Made by a program: the position numbers and the translations under genes | Shown here: positions 33,203-43,929 of the stretch, in pieces | How positions within the stretch are numbered: the stretch's first letter is position 1 | Layout of the letters: the number at the start of each line of letters is the position of its first letter | Notes under the pieces: model-generated | The model's database searches: none | What the model was told of the DNA's origin: nothing | The model's input: only the letters and a program-made list of their open reading frames with translations | NCBI GenBank assembly: GCA_015680685.1 | Contig: MNCI01009650.1 | Location: 573,512-637,511, forward strand | Length of the DNA: 64,000 bases | Direction: 5' to 3' | From: Gnetum montanum | Lineage: Eukaryota > Streptophyta > Gnetopsida > Gnetales > Gnetaceae

Positions 33203-33592
33203 CCCAGGCTTAGATGTCATGCCAACATGGAGTGGCAAAGCTAGTAAAGGTGAGTCACAGGTGGCAGCTAAAGCAGGATAGGAAGAGAATTGGCCATCAC
33301 TTTAGGTCAGTGATAGGCCTAACCATGGTAGTAGTGCTAGATTGCCTTGAACAAGATAGATGCCAAAGGAAGAAAACCCTAAGGAACACTCTTAGAACAT
33401 GATCTAGATACACTATTCCATATCAATAAAGCATTCTTTTATCTTTTCTTATGCACTTTTTCTATTATTTTCATTACGCATAATGTCAAATGTTACATAT
33501 ATTTAAAATTTGGTATATTGTCTTCTTATGAATAATGTCTAATATAATGTATATTTGATGTTTTCCATGACATCTAGGAATAGGATGTCACA

Positions 33593-34859
33593 CAACACCT
33601 TGGGTTATTGTTAAGGATTTGTAAGATCTCTTTAGGTGATGTTTTGACTCCTTGTTTGATGAAAAAATTTGATGAGATTGGTTTGGATTTGATGAGGTTA
33701 TGCTATGCATCATATTGGTATCCTTGTAAGGATCCACTGATTTATTAAATCTCTTTGATGAAAAGGATTCTATTTTTTGGTTGTTGCCTCCACCATTAGT
33801 TTGGTTACTATGGTTGTATGTTTGTTGGTTATTTGGATGATGGGCTCCTTGGAGATGGTTTTACTAATTAACCCTCTCTATAGAGTGCACTATTGTGGCT
33901 CTCATTATAGGTCCCATCTTGTAGGAGAGAATGATTTCATGGCTCATTGATCCTTTTGTTTTTGGTTTGTTCCTCCAGAACATTAGAGGTGATATCCTAG
34001 GTGACACCTCTAACACTAGTATATTTGGGAAATTTTGGAAGTGATGTCATGGGTGATGCTTCACATTCTAGTTGAGACTAATAATAAATCCATGCACATG
34101 GTAATTTAATATTTGGTTTTGATACATGTTGATTTGGCTTTTGGCAAGTATACATGACAAGATAATACACATTTGACACTAAGTGTGGTACATGCTAGCC
34201 TCCTTGTTTGTGGTGACAATGGGAGTGGGTAAACCTTTATTTTGAAGTTATATGATGATTAGATGTTATGGCTATGTGTTGTAGGTTTGTTTGGATGTTT
34301 TTGGTGGTTTCCTTATATGTTTGTTAAGCTAACATGTTTTCTAGGTCATCAATGCCTCTCCTAATCTTCATGAGACCTTTCCATATGATGATTGAAGATG
34401 TTGCTAAGATTTCTCACTTAGTTTAATACTAATGACCCATTTTATTTTTGGGTTGATCAATTTGGAAATGGGATGAAGCTTTTGGAGGATTTACTATAAT
34501 GAGATGAGTTGGTTGATATTATGTCTTAGTTTAGATCTTTGGAGCATTAATTATCTTTTCAAGTTTATGGATTTATGGATCATCTGTGGTTTAGTCTTGT
34601 GATATTATATTATTCATATATGTTATGGGATTTAGTTTTACATTTTATGTCAATATATTTATTTTTCAGAAATTTATATTTATGTAATTCTATATTCATG
34701 TATTTCTTTCTTTTGCTATTAGTTTTCTCTTTTATTCTCTTCAAATTCATGGCCTCATGCTAGGTTCCTTTGTTTCTTTTGCTACGTAGTATGCTCATTT
34801 GTATCTTTTTTCATAACTAATCATTTCATTAGGGATTCTTAATGTAATTCTCTCCAACN
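33593..34859. other. Internal region of E, unassigned
   Basis: No plus-strand gene. The minus strand around 33770-33850 reads as an Asn/Gln-rich peptide, HHPNNQQTYNHSNQTNGGG, that could be a Gag tail fragment, which would conflict with the orientation assumed for E. An N lies at 34859, where RNase H of D resumes. Confidence 0.35.
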
Positions 34860-36005
34860 CTCTTCAAGGAATTTCTCTCTAACTAAAGATAAGACATAAG
34901 CCTTATTCTTAAACATTAACAAGCCAAAATAGTTCACTAAAAATAACAAATCCTCCCCTAGAAAATCCAATATCTTTTCTTTATACCAAAGATCTACAAG
35001 TTTTTAAGAAGTTATTTCATCCCTTAGACTAGGTATGATAGTATGACAATAAATTTTTATAACTATCTTATTTAATGTATTTGCCACTATGTTACCGTTA
35101 CTAGGGTGATTATAAACTATGAAGTCAAAATTTTCTAGTAGCTTAATTGATCTTATTTATCTCATATTTAGCTATGACTAGCTCATCACATACTATAAGC
35201 TCTTATGATCCATTCAAACTATGATGTGCTCACCATAAAGGTAGTGTCTTCAAATATTAAGACTAAATATTACGATATGAAGCTCTATATCATGCCCTAT
35301 ATATTTGGTCTCATGAGATTTAAACTATCTAGAATCATAAGCCACTACATTTCCTTATTACATGAGAACTCCTCCAAGTCCTTCTCCTAAATCATCAATG
35401 TAAATATCATAAACATTTCTATGAGTTCATGGGATTAATATAGATGTTTTAGTTAACTTCTTCTTTAACTTCTCAAAAGTATTATGGTAAGTATTACTCC
35501 AGGAGAAGACAAAATCTTTCTTTAACAACTTATGTCAGGGAGTTTCTATCTTAGAAAATTCCTTCATAAATTTCATATAATAGCCTATTAAGCCCAGTAA
35601 ACTTCTAATTTCATTTACTATAGTTGAAATTGATGAATCTTTAATCATCAATATCTTCAATGGATTCCCTATTATAGTTTCTTCTAATACCAAAAGATCA
35701 AGAAACTATATCTATTTCTTCTAAAATGCACATTGAGAAGCATGTATCAAAAGTTATTATTCCCTCAAATTTTATAGCACTATTCTTAGATCTTCTTCAT
35801 GTTCTTTCTTATCCTTGAAGTAAACCAAAATTTCATCAATGAATAAAATAATAAATTAATATAAAAAATAGCATACTATTCATCAAATTCATGAATACTA
35901 CTATGGCATTAATGAGTCCAAAGGGCATGATGAAGTAGGTTCACTCCACAAATAATTCACCTTCAAATACTAAATCTAGATATTATGCAAAGATAAAACA
36001 TTTTT
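34860..36005 (-). pseudogene. Reverse transcriptase and RNase H fragment of D (or a related element)
   Basis: Minus-strand landmarks: FIMPFGLINAIVVFM (35920), a connection block LLYEIYEGIF near 35570, RNase H HYLYGEHIIVW and DHKSL (35200), then FDFIVYNHPSNGNIVAN (35120), equivalent to the YHPGKANVVAD pattern of chromoviruses. It runs on to KAYVLSLVREKFLEE just before the N. Heavy decay by stops and shifts. Confidence 0.7.
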
Positions 36006-36939
36006 CTAAAAAACAAGAAAACTAGCTATCTTCAATTAAGATATGAAGATTACAACTAGGTTCTTAAAAATCCTCAAATGTCTCAAAACCTATCACACTC
36101 AAATGATATTACAAATCATGAGACTCTACAACCACATAATGGTTGTTCTTAATGCAAGACATAACCAATAGAGAATATCTCCCACAACCCAGAATTAAGA
36201 TCTTAATTCACAAGTAAGACATAAGAGAATAGAACACACAAACCAATGCACCACAAGTTGATCTTAGAACTACAATCATCAATTAAACTCACTCAATGTG
36301 CTCACTCACTTTTTCTTGCTCAGCTATCCACATAAAAAAGCTTTCTCTCTCTTTCTCATGGTCATCAACAATGATGAATACATCATTATTTATGTTAAAC
36401 TAGAAGATAAGAAACCTAGAAACCTTTCTTCAACTCAACTTGAGACTCTTCAGATGTTTCCTAAATTTTCTTGCCTTCTTCCCAATTTTTTTCATTAGTT
36501 TCAGCTATTTTTTGAATTAGGATTAACATTTTTGGAAGTTTCCCCATCCATACAGGTCATCTCTGACCTTGGGAAAATGTCTCTATGTCAACCTAGCTCT
36601 CCAAAAACATGTCTCCTATTTTCCCAAGACATCTCTTTCAGAGGTCAAGATGTCTCTACTTCTAATAAGACATCTTGCCCAATACATCTTGTTATCAAAT
36701 GAGGCATCTCAGGTTTTGGGGAGATGTCTCTCCCAAGACGTCTTCTTCTTAATTGGAACATTTCATCCAAGATTTCAATCCAAATAGTAAAACATCTACT
36801 CCAAACTTTAGATGTATTGTGTCACTCCCAAGCCTTAGCCAAGATGCCTTCTAGCCCTTTAAGACATCTCTTCAATGTCTAAAACCTACAAAACACACAC
36901 ATAGGGAAGAACAAGGGAATTGAAATAGGTTCCCCTACA
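36006..36939 (-). repeat. Repeat X, copy 1 (probable solo LTR)
   Basis: Shares its whole length with 50481-51330. On the minus strand it begins TGTAGGGGAACC and ends near CTAGTTTTCTTGTTTTTTAG. The centre is rich in AAGATGTCT/AGACATCTT words. It interrupts the D reverse transcriptase. A matching partial copy follows a purine tract at 49773, which suggests an LTR, though the far end lacks a clear CA. Confidence 0.65.
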
Positions 36940-37500
36940 CCACATGAGCAAGAACTCATAATGTCTATATCTCATCTTGAAAGATATCTTAGACATATCT
37001 ACTTCCTATATCCTAATTTGATGATATCCAAACTTCAAATCTTTCTTAGAGAATACTTTAGCTTTCTACAACTAGTCTAGTAGATCTTTAATCTTGGGTA
37101 GATAATATAGTTCCTGATGATTACTTGATTCAATTGTTATAGTTGATTCATAACTTTAAAATATCATCATTATTTTTAAAAAAGAGCACTAGAGAATTCC
37201 AAGGCATAATACTAGATCAAATTAATCCCTTATTTATTAACTCTTAAATCTATATCTTAAGTTCAACAAGTTCCATGAAAGTCATTCTATGAGATTCCTT
37301 GAAATTTCATTAGATTCTAGGCTTGTGAGTGCTTCAAAAATCAATTTCTCTATTAGAAGATAATCTAGGAAGTTCATTTTTAAATATATCCGAGAAATTC
37401 TAAACTACTAAAATTTGTTTCACATGCATACAATCTACAAGCATTGGAATTATTCCTTTCTCTAAAGATCTTAGTCGACTTAGAGCTCCTAAGTCTAATT
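36940..37500 (-). pseudogene. N-terminal half of D reverse transcriptase
   Basis: Minus-strand landmarks in shifting frames: an Arg-Ala-Leu-Glu-Phe block (SPWGAPVLFVKK region), QLNQVIIRNYIIYPRLK (the YRQLNKVTIKNKYPLPRI region), the GYHQ region, and YRHYEFLLM at 36950 where repeat X begins. No protease is evident between it and gag. Confidence 0.65.
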
Positions 37501-37559
37501 GGTAGGAAAGGATTCTTCCTCTTTTATAAGTCCTATTTTTTCTTACTACCTAAAATCAA

Positions 37560-38290
37560 ACTGTTCTCTATTACTAAGGCCTTAGTATGGGCTAACTCAT
37601 ACTAGGTTAACCTAACTAGAATCAAGCCTACATGAATAGATTTAATTAATCCTGAGATAAAGTAACCTATCATTTTCTCTTCCTCCTCATAAAGGTGAGG
37701 AGCAAACTATACAAATCAAAGGAACTTAGCATCATACTCCAAAATAGTGAGGTCATCTTACTCTAAATTGGATAGCTCCTTAGCCTTAGTCCTTCTAAAC
37801 TCCTTAAATACATATCTTAATATGAATAAGTACACAAACTTAACCTACTCTACCTCTAAGTCCTCTCAAACTTTTTCCACTCTCATTATCTACCATAAAA
37901 AACTAGCTATACCTTTGAGTTAATAAGCAACCAAGTGAGTTTCTTGCACAATGGCATATACCAATAAGTTTTAATATCTTCCTTAACCACTATAAAGATA
38001 TTATTAGATCTTATGATCATTAAAATTTGGTAGTTTTAAATGTCTAAACTACTTCATGAGTACTTAGCCAATGGATCCTCTATAACTAGTAGTTGAGTTA
38101 CGATTGTTTTTATCTACCACTAATTACACGTGTATTCTAGCTCCTCAAATATATAAATATCTCTAATACCAAGTCATGTTGCAAGAATTTCCTATTTGGT
38201 TATTCAAGGTTTATCCTATTTGAGATCTTGATTGCTTTTCTTTGTTACATCCCTACATGATAATTCTAAGAATACTTATCAAAGATTTCA
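37560..38290 (-). pseudogene. gag of element D
   Basis: Minus-strand text near 37650-37830 reads VFKEFRRTKAKELSNLE, DDLTILEYDAKFL, FAPHLYEEEEKMIGYFISGL and IHVGLILVRLT, the capsid pattern of chromovirus Gag (KKREFLNLKQG, TVLEYDAKF, FAPHLVADE). Upstream parts near the primer site are too decayed to follow. Confidence 0.7.
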
Positions 38291-38302
38291 CTTTGATACC
38301 AA
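38291..38302 (-). other. Primer-binding site of D, initiator Met tRNA type
   Basis: Minus-strand TTGGTATCAAAG starts two bases after the LTR end; the known site is TGGTATCAGAGC. This separates D from the tRNA-Asp-primed elements of the window. Confidence 0.75.
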
Positions 38303-38304
38303 AT

Positions 38305-39397
38305 TGTAACACCTCTTAACCTATGCATATACTAGAAAGGTATTACTTAGAAAATTAAATTGCAACTTAATAAAATTGATAGGATGTCAAAAAAAATTAT
38401 AGAAAAAGCAACAGACTTTCAAATACAAGCACAAAGGAGCATAAAAATTAAAGAATAATTTCAACATAAAATTTTAATCCTAATAGTCCCTTCTACATAA
38501 AACCAACCTATTCACTCACAAGTTTCACAAGTAGCTATAATAATAGTTTGTTACCCCTAATACACAAGCCAAAATATACAATAGCCAAACATTATTATTA
38601 TAATTTAATAAATAATGTGATATTCCAATTATATTAAGGAACTATACCATTGTAAATGCTAAATTAACATTGCAAATAGAAACTTAAATAAAATAAAAAG
38701 TAAAGGTAGGCCTACATCAAAGATATGTAAGTACAAAGTCCACATATGTCAACCCAAGGGCATATAACTACAAAGGCACTATTTAAACATTTTAGCTTAG
38801 AAATTACAAAAAAAATCAACATAACAAATACTAGAAAATGTATAAATGCTAATCTAAGCATTAGCTTCTCCAACTACTCCTTATAACAAATGCATGTTTT
38901 ACTTGAAATGTAAAAATAAAGGGGAAAGTCAATTCACATGATTGAGTAGGAAAAAGAAATTATAAATACTACCTTAAGGGTTTTCGAAGCAAGAATTAGA
39001 TAGTTGAGCAACCATGCATAAGGACTATGACATTCAAAAATATTAACCTTAAACATATAAATAAACATCCAAATTACCAAATAAATAATATTTCATGGTC
39101 AAAATATCTTAATCGAATTTCATTACCATCCAACCCCAAACTTGTGAAAGCTAGCTTTAACCTCTCAATATTTAAATATCCAAGATGAAATGTTTAATTT
39201 TTGTATACAAAAATATTTTTCAACTAAACAAAACATATCTTCAAGGCTTATTTAATGTTTCTTAAGTCTCATACCAAGTTTAGCACAAATGTCATCTCAT
39301 TTTTTTTCTTAACTAAGTACCCAAAAGCTTCCTTCATGTAACATTATTTAAAACCCAACATGACATTGACTTTACTAATGTAAATAATGAAGGGCTT
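38305..39397 (-). repeat. 5' LTR of element D (repeat Y, copy 1), cut by Z
   Basis: On the minus strand the LTR ends GAGGTGTTACA next to the primer site. It aligns along about 1.07 kb with 48321-49440 (shared GGTATTACTTAGAAAAT, CATGTTTTACTTG-like and CTTAAGG-type words). Z is inserted at 39397/39398, so the LTR start may lie to the right of Z. Confidence 0.65.
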
Positions 39398-40181
39398 TGA
39401 TGGGACGTGATATCGCATGGGCCACGATACACAATATCGTGTCTTCCCTTGCGATATCGCGTACGCGATATCGCAGTCCATCGCAATGTCTATAAATAAG
39501 AAGCGGCTCTCCCTTTTTCATAATTAGGAGTTAGAAGTAGCAAAGCTCTAGTAGTTTGATCCCTCCAGAGATAGATTATTTTCCTATGTCTACCCGTAGT
39601 GTGGTGAATGTAATTGTACAGCATTCTTTATTCGAGTGTGACGTACTTGGATGTGCACATGACCAGCAATAAAGATCGAGATTACTTCATCATTGTAGCA
39701 TTCACTTTGTTATGTATTTAATTAATTGTTATTTACTTCTTTCTCTCTCACCCTTATCTCCTAGTAACGCCGAGTGAGTACAACTTTATTATGAGCATTT
39801 AAGTATGACTACTTGGTATCCTAGTGGCATACCTAGGATCTGCGCTTGGTAATCCCAGTGGTAGTCATGCACAAGGTCCAAGATGTGTACAATTGATCAA
39901 GAAATCAGATGCTCATCGCACTTAGGCTAGATTAGATTCTCTTACCCTTTCCGTCCTAGCTTAGCTTAGTTAGTATTATTTTCCACTGCCTTCAGGAGTA
40001 GCATTAGGTTAGAACACATCATACACCTCACTCTGGACTAAACCATACATGACAAATATAATACTAGTCTAGGTGGGAAGATAGCAAACTGCGACCTAAG
40101 GATAACTGTCTAGGTGCTACAACTAGTTCGTCGGCGGAGTTATTCATATGGTTGAGTGTAGGGGTATCCCGCCACTCATCA
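39398..40181 (+). repeat. 5' LTR of element Z (784 bp)
   Basis: Starts TGATGGGACG and ends CCACTCATCA. U3 has GCGATATCGCGTACGCGATA palindromes (39451-39474) before TATAAATA (39491-39498). Relative to the 3' LTR it lacks about 29 bp before an ATTCATATGG stretch. Confidence 0.9.
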
Positions 40182-40182
40182 T

Positions 40183-40200
40183 TGGCACTGTTTCCGGGGA
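40183..40200 (+). other. Primer-binding site of element Z
   Basis: TGGCACTGTTTCCGGGGA, directly after the LTR, tRNA-Asp type. Confidence 0.8.
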
Positions 40201-40312
40201 CAGTGCTAGTTATATAGATTAGTTATATCATACAAGGTCGTTGTATAGGACTTAACAATATATCTCTTAGAAAGAAGTAATTATAAAATGTCACATAAAT
40301 TCACACACAACA

Positions 40313-42289
40313 ATGCCTCTCCTACAAAATCACGATAATGTCACGCTTAGTGAGGAAGTTCATTGGAGAACCAACGAACTATATGACGATGAAGATTTGA
40401 GTATACAACCTAAAGTGGGAGTTTCTTATAGAAATGAACAAAAACAATGTCATCGCAACACACGAAGACATAACTTACTTGATGACGATGAACCCCCACT
40501 GGCCACTACAAGCCTAACGCAAATGCAGGAGGCTATTCAAATCTCACGTAGGCATCGTAAAGAGAGCCGACTACCCAAGCTTGATTTTAAAAACTTTCCT
40601 GAATTTTCAGGAGGCTATGACTTAGATCCGCATCAACATTTACTAGCCTTCTACGATGCCTGCACATGGAATAACATTGATAACGGGTGGCAAAAACTTA
40701 AGCTCCTTCCTATGACACTCATTGACCAAGCAAAAGTATGGTATAGATTGTTAAAACCAAATTCAATATGACGTTGGTCAACAATGTTAGAAGTTTTTAA
40801 TGAAAAATATCAAACCTACACAAGAGTATCAACCTTGAGGAAACAAATCCAAGGATGGAAACAAGCACAACATGAACCCTTGGACATGGCCTTAGAAAGA
40901 TATTATGCACTATTAAAAAACTATCCAGGCCATGGGTTTTCTAAGGAAAGGCTAATGTACCATATTATTGATGGGCTACATAATGAAACAAGAGAGACAT
41001 TAGAAGTATATTCCCAAGGTCAACTATACGAACTACGAACCCATCAAATCCAAGAGAAGTGGGTAGCAAAAGAAGAAGGAGAAATGGCTAGATGGGAGAG
41101 TGTTGAAAAACATCAACGGAACCAAAATCTCAACTTAACAAAGGTCCCTGATCATAAAAAGGAGAAATCAACCAATCTCACTGTGGAAACATCATCTTTT
41201 CCAATACAACAAATATTAGAAGAAGTCGAGGCAAAGATCAATAAGATGTTGGAATGGATGAATCAAAAGTGTGGAGAATATATCAACAATATTGGAGATA
41301 GAGTTTTGACAACCCAAGAAGCATGACGAAACATTAGACATTCAGAAAAAAAGAATAAAGGGAATAAGTGCTCAACTACTAATCATACGTATGAATGCAA
41401 CATATGCCTGTACGATCACCCGAAAGGCCAATGCCCAATATTGTTACATTTACATGAGCATTGGGGAAACACATTACATCCAAAGTTCGTATAGAGATAT
41501 TGTGTTAGACCATAGTGGCAACCATCCCAGTCATGGGGGAGACCACCCTTAGACTAGAGGCACGCTTCATATTATCCAAATCCAAATGCTTATCACGTTC
41601 AACACCCTATTTCTGCAATTGGGCCAACACACTTTATCTCACCACAGTATCATTCTCCTCAATACTGTCAACCCATGCCTCCAACACAACCACCACCTTG
41701 TGCACCTTATACTCCTAACTTTCAACATTCTCATCCTTTTCCTCCTTATACATCACTACCAACCATTCCTAAGGTGCCTGCACCACCACAAAAACCTATG
41801 AATGACACTTGTGCTACTACTACTAACCGCAGTGAAAATCCTCCTCAACATCAAAAGTGTCCTTTCTTTAAACATGGCCGTAAGAAGGGACAATACAATT
41901 TCGAGGCCACTGCATCTTCCAACTCAGCACAAGTCCCACACTATGGTGCACCCTTACCTTCGAACCCAACATCTCATGTAACATCATCAGGGCCACCAAC
42001 TCACACTCCAACAACAATATAGCCCAATGAACACAACCATGGGAGGCATCATCCCAATCCTTGCATACCATCTAACGGTCCCAAACATCATAGTAGTTCA
42101 ACTCATTATCCGGGAACTACATCGCATAAAGTGCCCCACTATGCTCATTATAATCAAGTGTGTGAACCTCGATGGGGTAAGTATGTCCACGTTCCAATAC
42201 TTCCAACATGCAAGGATTCTCACCCTCCATTTATTAATCCTTGCCATGCTCAATTGTTTAGTTATGGGGGATATCCCCCATTTCAATAA
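40313..42289 (+). pseudogene. gag of Z, in-frame fusion to the pol tail (about six stops, no frameshift)
   Basis: 659 codons including the terminal TAA stay in one frame from ATG 40313, interrupted only by single stops (for example 40769 and 41324). Capsid-like core: KLDFKNFPEFSGGYD, HQHLLAFYDACTWNNID, LEVFNEKYQTYTRVSTL and YHIIDGLHNETRETLEVY. A coiled-coil-like stretch (about 41215-41290) precedes the Cys/His motif CNICLYDHPKGQC near 41400 (C-x2-C-x3-H-x4-C, one residue shorter than the usual CCHC knuckle). A long Pro/Gln/His-rich tail ends HAQLFSYGGYPPFQ, which matches the FQLSYGGDGHPY end of pol in C. An earlier ATG at 40288 is out of frame and soon stops. Confidence 0.8.
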
Positions 42290-43029
42290 CAAGCAGGGTT
42301 AATAAATATTTTTTAGTTTCTTTAATTTTTCAATTTTTGTTTTCTAGTTTTTCATTTTTCAACTTTTTGTTTTATCTTTTTATTTGTTGCGTTTTTTTCT
42401 TTTTATGTTTTTTGTAAGTAATCTCATCTACAAATAAAACACTCATGTGGAACGTTGGTTGAGGTGTGTTGTATGTTATTAAGTCATGAGTGATCAATTA
42501 TTTGGAACAGTGAGCCCANATTCTAGGGGGTCCCACTAGAAAGACATGCACCCATGCCTAAAGGTTGGTGGCTTCTCTGGATTCAGTAAAGTGAAAAAAA
42601 AGAAAAAGAGAAAAGAAGGAAGTGCCACAAAACAAAAATCACTCCTCCCTTAAACAAAATGCCAAGTGATCGTATGCCTTCTTGTTGTGGTACTCTCATA
42701 GTTGCTCAGCATGAGATGAAACAATGTGATGTTAATGATTATAGGAATGGACTTGGTCCTAATCTTGGAACAATGGTTCAAGGACATATTAATCATGCTT
42801 TACATGCAGAATTCATTATGCACTGGGTCCATTACCTCATGTCCCAATCTCTACGATCCCTTCTCTACTTCGTCTCATCTCATCTCATTGTTCGTGTAAT
42901 TGTAGCTCGTGTCCCATGTAGCATAGAATTTTCATCTCATTCTAGTGATATTTACATGTGTGTGTTTTATGGAGTTAGTGTAGATTACATTTAACCCTTC
43001 TAGTGCCCACGGACACTTTAAGTGTGGTT
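42290..43029 (+). other. Spacer of element Z before the stem-loop
   Basis: T-rich start, an N at 42519, and an open frame at 42659-42994 with no recognised product. It corresponds in place to the post-pol spacers of C and J but is shorter. A GTGAGCCCA-like segment near 42510 recalls the GTGAGTCCACATCATCC text of C. Confidence 0.45.
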
Positions 43030-43080
43030 ACACAAGGGCATTATAGGTTGAAGCCTGCTTTGGGGAGGACCCACTTGTGT
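43030..43080 (+). other. Conserved 51-nt stem-loop, copy in Z
   Basis: Arms ACACAAGGG and CCCACTTGTGT. Compared with C (ATGCAAG / CTTGCAT), two adjacent bases changed in both arms so that pairing is kept. The middle, GGTTGAAGCCTGC then GGGGAGGA, resembles J. An acceptor-like TTTCTTACCCTCAG follows at 43125-43138. Confidence 0.75.
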
Positions 43081-43399
43081 AATTTTATGGTAATCTTCAC
43101 TAATTCTCTAGCTCACATACACAATTTCTTACCCTCAGATTAATTTTTCATAATCCTCTTTCCCTACTATTATCCCTCTAAATTTTAACGTTCTAATGTA
43201 CCATTACATTCCCTTTTTTCTTAATCACCAAATTTTTACGGCTAAAGTTCACATCATTATCATTCATGGTGCCTCTTGAAACAATTAAATTACCCTAGGA
43301 CATATTAATACTTGCAAATGTCCTCAATTTTCAACATTAATTTCAAAAAAATTCTTAAAAATTTGGTATTTCCTTGGTGTCTCACATCACTAGGGATGA

Positions 43400-43455
43400 G
43401 ATATCGCGTATGCGATGTATCGTACGCGATATCGCGTCCTATTTTCCTATAAATA
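43400..43455 (+). promoter_or_regulatory. Internal promoter-like segment copying the LTR U3 of Z
   Basis: GATATCGCGTATGCGAT and CGTACGCGATATCGC, then TATAAATA (43448-43455). The Z LTR has GCGATATCGCGTACGCGATA and TATAAATA at 39451-39498. The segment lies about 475 bp before the 3' gene, as in J. No LTR end or duplication surrounds it, so it is not a nested solo LTR. Confidence 0.65.
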
Positions 43456-43626
43456 GGCAACCCCCACCGTAACACTTAGCATCATTTTTCCATTCACGTG
43501 AGGGGAGTTGTTGAAATTTTTCTCTGTGACTTGCGATTGTGTAACCCTTGATTTTTCACTTATATCTTGCTCACTGGTGCTCCGATTTTAATTCTGTTTG
43601 AACCTACTTGAACCCAGAGTGTTCAA

Positions 43627-43643
43627 TTTAGTCATGGGGGAGA
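43627..43643 (+). promoter_or_regulatory. G-tract before the 3' gene of Z
   Basis: TTTAGTCATGGGGGAGA, near-identical to the 3' polypurine tract TTCAGTCATGGGGGTA of B and J, placed 287 bp before the ATG. An ACCCAGAG lead-in corresponds to ACCAGAG in J. Confidence 0.5.
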
Positions 43644-43929
43644 GACACTGACCGAAAAGTGCCTAAATTTTTTGAAATTTATCATCGCCCAAAGGACATC
43701 AACTAGGGTAATTAACTTTAACACTTAGAATAATTATGCCTAAAAATCATTCAACCCTTAGGTATACCGGGAGATTAAAATGGAAACCACCTAAGTCACA
43801 GGACTCATTATTATAAACTTTCAGGCACTATCACACGTGATAACATAAGATCTTTAATTAAGGCAAGTAGTAAGGTATAACTTGACGTTGAAAACAACCT
43901 TACTAATGCTTGACCTGTGTGATTGTAGA

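Larger units (their letters stand above)
26013..33592 (+). repeat. Long LTR-like segment of element E, interrupted by B
   Basis: Starts TGTAACAACCC where the integrase of D breaks off and ends GGATGTCACA. Without B it is about 3.0 kb. Orientation is inferred as plus from a TATATA (33197) with an AATAAA signal about 230 bp later (33425). It contains a 177-bp tandem repeat in its U3 part. No target duplication was found at 26008-26012 (CATAT) and no standard primer site follows 33592, so the LTR call is tentative. Confidence 0.45.
24300..39397 (-). mobile_element. Element D: chromovirus-like Ty3/gypsy element split by E
   Basis: Minus-strand order from 39397 down: 5' LTR, primer site for initiator Met tRNA, gag, N-terminal part of reverse transcriptase, an X repeat, reverse transcriptase/RNase H, [E and B], integrase with chromodomain-like end, purine tract, 3' LTR. 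The integrase zinc-finger region is cut at 26012/26013 and RNase H resumes near 34860, so E lies within pol. The two reverse transcriptase pieces beside the X repeat overlap in homology, so D as drawn may merge two related copies. Confidence 0.65.

Noticed and set aside
26013-33592. E as a minus-strand LTR starting TGTGACATCC
   Set aside because: Possible from the ends alone, but the TATATA and AATAAA order favours plus; left as uncertain rather than called.
42659-42994. 111-codon open frame in the Z spacer
   Set aside because: No domain or signal recognised; composition and place fit non-coding spacer.
43393-43643. Nested solo LTR as the source of the U3-like segment in Z
   Set aside because: No TCATCA end, U5 or target duplication follows, and J has the same arrangement with its own motif.
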